From Diplonema japonicum (Eukaryota; Euglenozoa; Diplonemea; Diplonemida; Diplonemidae), in assembly GCA_964019335.1 (NCBI GenBank), contig OZ025677.1:310001-374000 (forward strand): DNA of 64,000 bases, read 5' to 3'. The stretch's first letter is position 1, and the number at the start of each line of letters is the position of its first letter. Positions 57,291 to 64,000 of the stretch are shown in pieces. A program made the translations under genes and the position numbers. The notes under the pieces are model-generated. The model saw only the letters and a program-made list of their open reading frames with translations. It made no database searches and had not been told where the DNA came from.

Positions 57291-58081
57291 TATATGAGCT
57301 CGTCCGGACTAAAATGTCAACACTTTTTTTGGCAGTTACGAAAACTTCTTGTTTTGATTATTTGAGCAAAAAAAAGGGCAGCATGCAACCATAGAAAGGT
57401 GACATATGGTGTACCTGTTGCCGTTCTTTCAATTGCGGTGCTTGTTTTGCCATAAGGGCGGCAGGCTTTGCAACCGGCTGCCCCGGCGAAGCGAAAAACA
57501 GAGGTCAGAAAAACGGCGGAAAATGTTTAAAATGCAATTTTATTGCTTAAATGCAGCATCTAGGGTGCCTAAGAGTGGTGATCACTCGCGCACTTGTGAC
57601 CCCTGGGTTACTGTTAAAAGCACCCCGAAAATCCGGTTTCTTACACCCTATTCTTTGGCTTTTTCAAGGGTTTAAGGAAGGAATTTTAGCCTTAATAGGC
57701 CAAAATGGCACTGTAAGGGTAAGTTCTCCCCACCCCATTTTAGAGTCCAGACCACTCAAAATGACCCCAAAGGTTTCACAGATTTGCAATCCGCGTCCAT
57801 TCCTCCTGTCGCTTTTCACGGAAAAAATGGAGTCTGGGTTACTTGTTACTTCCAAATTGAATCGTTTGCCAAAAACCAAAAGAAACCATTCTAAAAAACA
57901 TGTTTTTGCACGCGTTTTAAAAATAAAACAAACGGCGAGCATTTCGACCTATATGGTGTACAAGCTTAGACTCTGCACACAAAGTTGTGTCGGACTATTT
58001 TTTTAGTTAGAAATTTAACGGGGGTTTTCTGCCGCATAGGAGGGTCATTTGTTGACATTCTTTTCTGGACGAGCTCATATA
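57291..58081. mobile_element. Inverted-repeat element, about 0.79 kb, GAGCTCGTCC family
   Basis: Ends are TATATGAGCTCGTCCGGACT plus AAAATGTCAACAC on the left and, reversed, TATATGAGCTCGTCCAGAAA plus AGAATGTCAACAAATGACCC on the right. The outermost TA on each side could be a TA target duplication. A related short element lies at 55618-55803 and a truncated left end at 17640-17793. No transposase is recognised inside. Confidence 0.85.
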
Positions 58082-58204
58082 CAAAAAAAGAAAAAAACGC
58101 ATGAGTTAAAGGAGGTTTTTGTGAGACGCCCCCTTGTTCTCATCACTCACCTTTAAAAGAAATAGACAGCGACACATGTCACATAAAACCTTCAAAAGAA
58201 AGTA

Positions 58205-61200
58205 TCAAACAACAACAATAGATGTCTTGCGGGACAAGGAGCTTGTTGGCTGGAGTAGGAAGCTCTCCGAGAGCCCGTTCTCTCCTGTAATGGCGCCCCT
58301 GTACCTTCTGAAGGATGAAATACTGCTTCGCGACATTCTGTTAGAGGGTGTTGGCGTTGCTGAAGGTGTGGGCGTGCTGATTGTGTTCGACAATGGTGTC
58401 ATGATGTCCGTCTCCAACGAGAGGTGCCGCGACAGAACGATGTTGACCGGCGTCGTCTGACAAGCAGGCACAGAGACAGACGCCGCATTCTCTTCCCACA
58501 CCTCAGCCTGGAGCTTGGACCTTCGATTGACAACAAATATGTATATCTCCGTGCAGACGTCAAAGGAGATCTTTATGATAAGTACCACAGCAGCTGCCAT
58601 GTATAGTGTGGCAGCTACCTTGTGTGACCAGTTCCCGTCCATGTCGTGCCCTTGGAAGAACCCGATGGACATGAGGACCAGCCCCGTCCCTTGCATCCCC
58701 AGACTCACAAAGTCCAACACGCAGTCTCGCATCCTGGCATGCGGCCAGATACACGCTTCCAAAGCTAGCAACAAAAAGAAAACAATAGCCATCGCCATCT
58801 TCACCCAACCGCACTGCTCCAGAGAATCAACCGGCACCGCTGCGATCCCCGCCAGTGTGAAGGACGACGCAAACTCGATCACAGAAAACCAACTAGCCGC
58901 CTGGAGATACGGACGTGTCACCGACGCATATCTGTTGATCCAGTGCACCTCAGAGCAGACGCTTACCCATTCGCCAGCACCTACGATGGCAACGAGCTGT
59001 CTTGGAAGCGGCTTTTTGTCGATGCGGTACACAGCCTTGCTGGGGATGTCTCTCTTGATGATAAAGAAGATGAACACCGGCACAGTGCAGCACACCAACA
59101 GCGCGACGACGCCGCCCACTATTTCCATCACACTGCGGGACTCTATCAACATCATAATCCCCCCCAATGCCGTCCCCTGGTAGAGCGCCTGAAATATCGC
59201 TAACTGGGCAGAGGGGAACCTAATGAACCCCCGCGTGTCGAGCCCCTCCTTCATCTTGGTGCACAGCCCAGTGCCTGCTTTGCTGAGGACAAACAGAGTA
59301 ATCTGTGCCACTAACGTGACACCAGTGATGATGCACAGGTTTCCCACAACAGCACCTGCCGCGTGGCTGCCCCATGCACTGATACCTGTAGGGTGCAAGG
59401 CAAATGGAAAAGCCCTATCATCTTTCATTGTGCACCGCCCGTTGATCAGAACAAGTCTTGTTGCTGTGCCAGCACCTCCAGAGAGGCCAAGTGCCCCAGC
59501 AGCGGCGGCAACACTTCCCATGGTGCTCACGCCCTCAGCTTCAGATGGCTCTGTGATGGAATCTGTACCCTCCATTGGTATAGTCATAACCGTAGCCGGT
59601 GGCTGCGTGGCAGGGGACTGCGTTGTGTTCGGCGACATTGTCTCAGGAGATGTTGGGCTTGGAGTGGGTGGCACACCAGGAATGCCCGTTGATGGAGCTT
59701 GCGTGACTGGGGACTGCGTAGTAGGTGCTTGAGTTGCTGGAGCCAGCGTAACAGGGGGCTGGGTGTCTGGAGGTTGCGTAGCAGGAACTTGCGTGACAGG
59801 AGGCTGGGTATTGGGCGCTTGTGTCAAGGGCGAAGAAGTCGCAGGGGCCTGGGTTGATGGGTATGCGGTAACAGGAGGCTGGGTGTCGGGTGCCTGGGTC
59901 TCTGGTGCTTGTGTTGCAGGGGCCAGTGTATCAGGTGACTGAGTTATGGGGGCTTGTGTCAGGGGAGACGAAGTCGCAGGGGCTTGGGTTGATGGGAATG
60001 CGGTAACAGGAGGCTGGGTGTCGGGTGCCTGGGTGTTTGGCGCCTGTGTTGTAGGGGCCAGTGTATTAGGGGGCTGAGTATCGGGTGCTTGTGTCACGGG
60101 TGCTTGTGTCACGGGTGATTGTGTCACGGGTGATTGCGTTGTCGGTATTTGTGTTTTAGGTGCTGAAGTGGCAGGAGGCTGCGTTTCTGGTGCAGACGTC
60201 GGTGTCTGTGTAACAGGAGTCTGGGTATCGGGTGCTTGTGTCACAGGTGACTGAGTTGCTGGTGCTGATGTGAAAGGTGCGGGAGTCGGGGGCACGCCAG
60301 GAATGCCAGTCGGAGGTGCGTTAGTTGCTGGCGCCTGCGTAACAGGGGCGAGAGTCGGGGGCACACCAGGAATGCCTGTCAGAGGTGCTTGCGTGGCAGG
60401 TGCTTGTGTTGGAGGTGCACTAGTTGCTGGTGCCTGCGTAACAGGGGCGAGAGTAGGGGGCACACCAGGAATGCCTGTCAGAGGTGCTTGCGTGGCAGGT
60501 GCTTGTGTTGGAGGTGCACTAGTTGCTGGTGCCTGCGTAACAGGGGCGAGAGTAGGGGGCACACCAGGAATGCCTGTCAGAGGTGCTTGCGTGGCAGGTG
60601 CTTGTGTTGGAGGTGCACTAGTTGCTGGTGCCTGCGTAACAGGGGCGAGAGTAGGGGGCACACCAGGAATGCCTGTCAGAGGTGCTTGCGTGGCAGGTGC
60701 TTGTGTGGGAGGTGCGCTAGTTACTGGTGCCTGCGTAACAGGGGCGAGAGTAGGGGGCACACCAGGTGTGCTTGTTGCTGGTGCCTGCGTAAACGGAGCA
60801 GAAGTAGCAGGGGCAAGAGTTGATGGTGCTAGTGTTGCTGGTGCTGACGTGGGCATAGCTGTGAGAGGTGCGAGAGTCGGGGGCACACCAGGTATGCTAG
60901 TCGGTGGTGCTTGTGTGGTCGGGGGCTGCGTGTCGGGTGCTTGTGTCAGAGGAGATTGAGTGTCTGGTGCCACCGTGTCTGGTGAAATCGTTGCTGGTGC
61001 TGGTGTATCGGGAGATGCAGTGTCTGGTGCTTGTGTGGCTGGTGCCTGAGTTGGAGGCACACCAGGGGTGCTCGTTGCCGGTGCTTGAGTAGCTGGGGCA
61101 GGTGTCGCAGGTGCTGGCGTTGCAGGGACAGGTGTGGTCGGGGCAGACGTAATGGGGGTAAGAGTTGGAGGTACCAGCGTGGCAGGCACTGAGGTCGCAG

Positions 61201-62938
61201 GGGCAGGTGTGACCGGGGAAGGCGTATTTGGCGCAGGAGTGGAAGGTGCAAGCGTTGCTGGTGCGGGTGTCAGGGGCACAGCAGTTGCAGGAGAAGGTGT
61301 GGTCGGGGATGGCGTAATTGGCGCAGGGGTGGCAGGTGCAAGAGTTGCTGGTGCGGGTGTCAGGGGCACAGCAGTTGCAGGAGCAGGTGTGGTCGGGGAT
61401 GGCGAACTTGGCGCAGGGGTGGGAGGTGCGAGTGTTGCAGGAGCAGATGTCAAAGGTGCGGGTGTTGAAGGCGCTGGAGTCAGGGGCACAGCAGTTGCAG
61501 GAGCAGGTGTGCTCGGGGATGGCGTACTTGGCGCAGGGGTGGGAGGTGCGAGTGTTGCAGGAGCAGGTGTCAAAGGTGCGGGTGTTGAAGGCGCTGGAGT
61601 CAGGGGCACAGCAGTTGCAGGAGCAGGTGTGCTCGGGGATGGCGTACTTGGCGCAAGAGTGGGAGGTGCGAGTGTTGCAGGAGCAGGTGTCAAAGGTGCG
61701 GGTGTTGAAGGCGCTGGAGTCAGGGGCACAGCAGTTGCAGGGGCAGGTGTAACCGGGGAAGGCGTACTTGGCGCAAGAGTGGGAGGTGCAAGCGTTGCTG
61801 GTGCGGGTGTCAGGGGCACAGCAGTTGCAGGGGCAGGTGTGGTCGGGGATGGCGTACTTGGCGCAGGAGTGGGAGGTGCAAGTGTCGGCGGTATGGGCGT
61901 AGGAGGTGCGACTGTCGCAGGGGCCGGAGTTGCCGGAGCTAAAGTAGGTGGCACAGCTGTTGGAGGGGCGGGTGTGGTGGGGGCGGATGTTACCGCCAGA
62001 GGGACCGACAATATAAGAAGCCCCGCCCCTGAATCGGCTACATAAAGGTACCCACCTTCCAAGTACAATGCAACCGCCTTCCCGTTGGTGTTGTAGCTTG
62101 CGATCACGGCTGAAGGAAATGCCGGATTAATTACGTCATGAACCCCCACCCCAGATGTATCGCCAGCTACATAGAGGTACCTTCCGTCACCGGAGACGAG
62201 CACGCCCTCGGCATCCGTACCAGAAGTAGGGATGGTGGCTAACAGCTGCGGAGTGTAGGGGTCGACTACCCTGACGACCTTCACGCCGCCTGCCATGTCA
62301 GCAACGTAGACAGTACCCGAGTGGTACCATACATCACGTGCGTTGACGGTGGCTAAGCTGTTGGTGACGATGGGGTTGTAGGGGTCGGACACGTCCATGA
62401 TGTACAAGCCAGCGGAAGAAGCAGCGACGTAGATGAAGAAGCCGGAGGAAACGACCTCGAAGGCGGCATCTGCGGTGGGGACTGTTCTGAGGATGGTGGG
62501 GCTCGAGGGGGTGCTTACATCCACGATGACGAGGCCAGTGTTGGCGGCAGCAACATAGAGGATGTTCCCCTTCACAGCCATGCCCTTTGCGTAGGGCCCG
62601 GGGATGACAAAGGTGGTCAGGACGATGGGGCTGGAGGGTGTTGTGATGTCGAAGATCTTTACGTCACCAGGCCCCTCAGCGCAGAACAAGATGTTCCCAG
62701 AGATCTCAACGTCCCTAGCATTGTCAAAGGTGGGGTAGCTCGCTATGTTGAACGGGGCATTACGGTTTGTCACGTCTACAAGCAGCAGGCCACTGTTCCC
62801 GTCCGCCACGTAGCAGATATTCCCAAGGCACCTTGTGTCCCGTGCTGTTCCCACCGTGTCTATCTCGCCTACGTAGGTAGGCCACGCCATGGACAGACTG
62901 CATAGCAATCCCACAGTTGATACAAATCGTAGAAGCAT
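58205..62938 (-). CDS. Surface protein: LVIVD beta-propeller, mucin-like stalk and multi-pass membrane domain
   Basis: 1,577 residues from ATG 62938, which starts a signal peptide (MLLRFVSTVGLLCSLSMAWP) just after a TTCTCAG acceptor-like site; an upstream TTG in frame is not used. Seven LVIVD-type repeats (about residues 20-305; for example ILYVAAANTGLVIVDVSTPS and YLYVADSGAGLLILSV) should form one seven-bladed propeller. A stalk of about 800 residues follows, made of AP(A/P)TxAP-type and GIPGVPPTLAP repeats. The C-terminal 400 residues contain about seven hydrophobic segments (for example VVALLVCCTVPVFIFFIIK and AMAIVFFLLLALEACIW), then a Ser/Thr-rich cytoplasmic tail ending SIVVV. The multi-pass end makes it a possible receptor rather than a simple adhesin. 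I recognise no named gene. Confidence 0.92.
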   Translation of the reverse strand: MLLRFVSTVGLLCSLSMAWPTYVGEIDTVGTARDTRCLGNICYVADGNSGLLLVDVTNRNAPFNIASYPTFDNARDVEISGNILFCAEGPGDVKIFDITTPSSPIVLTTFVIPGPYAKGMAVKGNILYVAAANTGLVIVDVSTPSSPTILRTVPTADAAFEVVSSGFFIYVAASSAGLYIMDVSDPYNPIVTNSLATVNARDVWYHSGTVYVADMAGGVKVVRVVDPYTPQLLATIPTSGTDAEGVLVSGDGRYLYVAGDTSGVGVHDVINPAFPSAVIASYNTNGKAVALYLEGGYLYVADSGAGLLILSVPLAVTSAPTTPAPPTAVPPTLAPATPAPATVAPPTPIPPTLAPPTPAPSTPSPTTPAPATAVPLTPAPATLAPPTLAPSTPSPVTPAPATAVPLTPAPSTPAPLTPAPATLAPPTLAPSTPSPSTPAPATAVPLTPAPSTPAPLTPAPATLAPPTPAPSTPSPSTPAPATAVPLTPAPSTPAPLTSAPATLAPPTPAPSSPSPTTPAPATAVPLTPAPATLAPATPAPITPSPTTPSPATAVPLTPAPATLAPSTPAPNTPSPVTPAPATSVPATLVPPTLTPITSAPTTPVPATPAPATPAPATQAPATSTPGVPPTQAPATQAPDTASPDTPAPATISPDTVAPDTQSPLTQAPDTQPPTTQAPPTSIPGVPPTLAPLTAMPTSAPATLAPSTLAPATSAPFTQAPATSTPGVPPTLAPVTQAPVTSAPPTQAPATQAPLTGIPGVPPTLAPVTQAPATSAPPTQAPATQAPLTGIPGVPPTLAPVTQAPATSAPPTQAPATQAPLTGIPGVPPTLAPVTQAPATSAPPTQAPATQAPLTGIPGVPPTLAPVTQAPATNAPPTGIPGVPPTPAPFTSAPATQSPVTQAPDTQTPVTQTPTSAPETQPPATSAPKTQIPTTQSPVTQSPVTQAPVTQAPDTQPPNTLAPTTQAPNTQAPDTQPPVTAFPSTQAPATSSPLTQAPITQSPDTLAPATQAPETQAPDTQPPVTAYPSTQAPATSSPLTQAPNTQPPVTQVPATQPPDTQPPVTLAPATQAPTTQSPVTQAPSTGIPGVPPTPSPTSPETMSPNTTQSPATQPPATVMTIPMEGTDSITEPSEAEGVSTMGSVAAAAGALGLSGGAGTATRLVLINGRCTMKDDRAFPFALHPTGISAWGSHAAGAVVGNLCIITGVTLVAQITLFVLSKAGTGLCTKMKEGLDTRGFIRFPSAQLAIFQALYQGTALGGIMMLIESRSVMEIVGGVVALLVCCTVPVFIFFIIKRDIPSKAVYRIDKKPLPRQLVAIVGAGEWVSVCSEVHWINRYASVTRPYLQAASWFSVIEFASSFTLAGIAAVPVDSLEQCGWVKMAMAIVFFLLLALEACIWPHARMRDCVLDFVSLGMQGTGLVLMSIGFFQGHDMDGNWSHKVAATLYMAAAVVLIIKISFDVCTEIYIFVVNRRSKLQAEVWEENAASVSVPACQTTPVNIVLSRHLSLETDIMTPLSNTISTPTPSATPTPSNRMSRSSISSFRRYRGAITGENGLSESFLLQPTSSLSRKTSIVVV
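60290..60760 (-). repeat. 99-bp (33-residue) tandem repeat in the stalk
   Basis: Near-identical units spaced 99 bp apart (landmark GGCACACCAGGAATGCC at about 60361, 60460, 60559 and 60658). They encode GIPGVPPTLAPVTQAPATSA plus PPTQAPATQAPLT. Near identity indicates recent expansion or homogenisation. Confidence 0.92.
61380..61760 (-). repeat. 120-bp (40-residue) tandem repeat in the stalk
   Basis: About three almost identical units exactly 120 bp apart. They encode TPAPATLAPPTLAPSTPSP-like and TAVPLTPAPSTPAPLTPAP-like segments. It differs in unit from the 99-bp block, so the stalk grew by at least two separate expansions. Confidence 0.9.
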
Positions 62939-64000
62939 ATTGCCTGAGAACGTGAGCAAAAGATAAATAGTTTAAAAATGATATTTGAAAATAATAAATA
63001 ATAATAAAAAGAAAAGGATGGGAGGGCAAGGGGAAGAAGAAAAAAAGAGGGGGGGGGGAAAGGATGGGGGAAAAGATTTTTAAAAATAAAAATAAATAAA
63101 TAAAAAAGGAATGGGGAGGAGCAGGAGGAGGAGGCGAGATTCGTTTACATCGCCACCATTTCCCCCCAAAACCCCACCCCATGCTTTTCTTCTCTTTTCT
63201 TTTTTTCTTGTGTTAATGTGGGGGGGGGGGGTTCTTTATTTTCCTTGCATGCCTCTTAATACTGTCCCGTACAATAGAACTTAAGAGATTTACAATGTTT
63301 CTTTTTTCTTTTTCTTTTGTCCTCTTGAGCTTGTTCGAAGAAAAAGGACAGCAAAGCAAGCCCATATCCTATTTTCTTTTTTTATGATACTAAAAGTTTC
63401 GAATTGAAGACAGAGTTCGGGGGGAGAAAAAAGAAAAGCGTTGACTGTTGCGCACGGAGACATCCCCAAATCTCTTTTTTTTCTCGCCAATAGCATCTTT
63501 TCTTTTTCTTTTCATTTTTGTCCAGACAACAAGAGAAAAGAAAAAAAGGGAATTGGGCAGTTATGTGAACTTCTACAAAGATGCCCGAGTGGATTAAGCA
63601 CCATTTTATTATTCTTGGGGAAAATGCGGTAAAAAGAAAATCTTTTTTTTTTTTGTGTGCGCGTGTGTTTTTCTTTTTCTTCTTTTTCTCTGCTTTCACT
63701 TTCTTTGTTTCTTCTTATTTTCTTTTTCTATTTTTTTTTTTCTAATTTTCCAAAAAAAAAAAAAAAAAGAGAAAAGTACTTATATATTGTACCTTCTTCT
63801 GTACTTAAGAAAGCAGTTTTTTATTTCTTTTATTTTTTATTTTTTTCTTTTTCTTATTGCCATAGGATATAAAAACTAACAAGAAAATTTAACAAGAAAA
63901 AAAAAAAGAGAAAAAAGAAAGGACGATTATGTATATTTTGCCTTTTTCTTTTTTTTTCTTTCTTTTCGTTCTCAATGGAAAACCATTAATTTCTACGAAA
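62939..64000. other. Intergenic, A/T- and G-run-rich, no gene seen
   Basis: The upstream flank of the propeller gene, read on the minus strand, is pyrimidine-rich. It holds a G-run near 63220, T- and A-runs, and a short string at about 63579-63600 (GATGCCCGAGTGGATTAAG) resembling the first third of a Ser/Leu tRNA but with no matching anticodon or T arm. Confidence 0.5.

Larger units (their letters stand above)
55459..58204. other. Repeat-rich intergenic region with three inverted-repeat elements
   Basis: No supported gene. Besides the three elements listed separately, it has A- and T-runs. The frames inside the elements (for example 57551-58006) show no recognisable domain and are judged non-coding. 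Confidence 0.5.

Noticed and set aside
18966-57397. 16-base match GCATGCAACCATAGAA between the piggyBac left end and the element at 57291-58081
   Set aside because: About one such match is expected by chance in a window of this size, and the flanks do not align.
60270-62045. Long plus-strand GAGV-type frames over the propeller protein stalk
   Set aside because: Antisense translation of the AP(A/P)T repeats, same explanation as above.
63575-63605. Possible 5' third of a Ser/Leu tRNA (GATGCCCGAGTGGATTAAG)
   Set aside because: No anticodon, variable or T arm follows; at best a fragment.

Overview
The window is nuclear DNA of a unicellular eukaryote. Coding regions are GC-balanced and compact. 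The DNA between genes is packed with poly-A/T tracts, CT-rich pyrimidine runs and microsatellites. At least four genes carry canonical but very short introns (32-53 nt), all with a GTATG donor. The lineage cannot be fixed from sequence alone. All supported protein-coding genes left of about 24.2 kb read on the plus strand, and the large genes right of about 26.3 kb read on the minus strand, so the window looks like two converging gene clusters. This layout, and pyrimidine-AG sites just upstream of most start codons, would fit a flagellate with spliced-leader trans-splicing (for example a diplonemid-like euglenozoan), but that is an inference.

Left half, plus strand: two paralogous Golgi-type GT92-family glycosyltransferases (302-2043 and 6026-7831); a kinesin-light-chain-like TPR protein (12346-13560) followed closely by a small acidic/basic protein with a C2HC motif (13678-14445); a secreted subtilisin-like S8 protease (15920-17104); a decayed protein kinase behind a 70-unit CAA array (18057-18532); a piggyBac element with intact ends and a dead transposase (18882-21060); a ubiquitin-like/ankyrin protein (21437-22611); and a repeated family carrying a truncated AlkB-like domain (22.8-25.9 kb). 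That family contains an octamer array (CGCAAACC) whose orientation flips across a 200-N assembly gap.

Right half, minus strand: one huge gene (26351-48660) for a predicted 7,425-residue type I membrane protein with eleven von Willebrand A domains, two C-type lectin domains, dozens of Cys-rich CxW motifs, EGF/TIL-like repeats, a Pro/Thr/Ser stalk, one transmembrane helix and an acidic tail that is only revealed by splicing a 32-nt intron. It is followed by a second ubiquitin-like/ankyrin gene (49904-50680), a secreted type-B carboxylesterase (51081-52721), and a 1,577-residue surface protein made of a seven-repeat LVIVD propeller, an approximately 800-residue mucin-like stalk and about seven C-terminal transmembrane segments (58205-62938). 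Between them lie three terminal-inverted-repeat elements, one of which has an identifiable empty site elsewhere in the window.

Taken together, the genes suggest heavy investment in the cell surface and secretion: two very large adhesin/receptor-like proteins, two lumenal glycosyltransferases that could decorate such stalks, a protease and an esterase. Functional links between them are inferred only from protein architecture.
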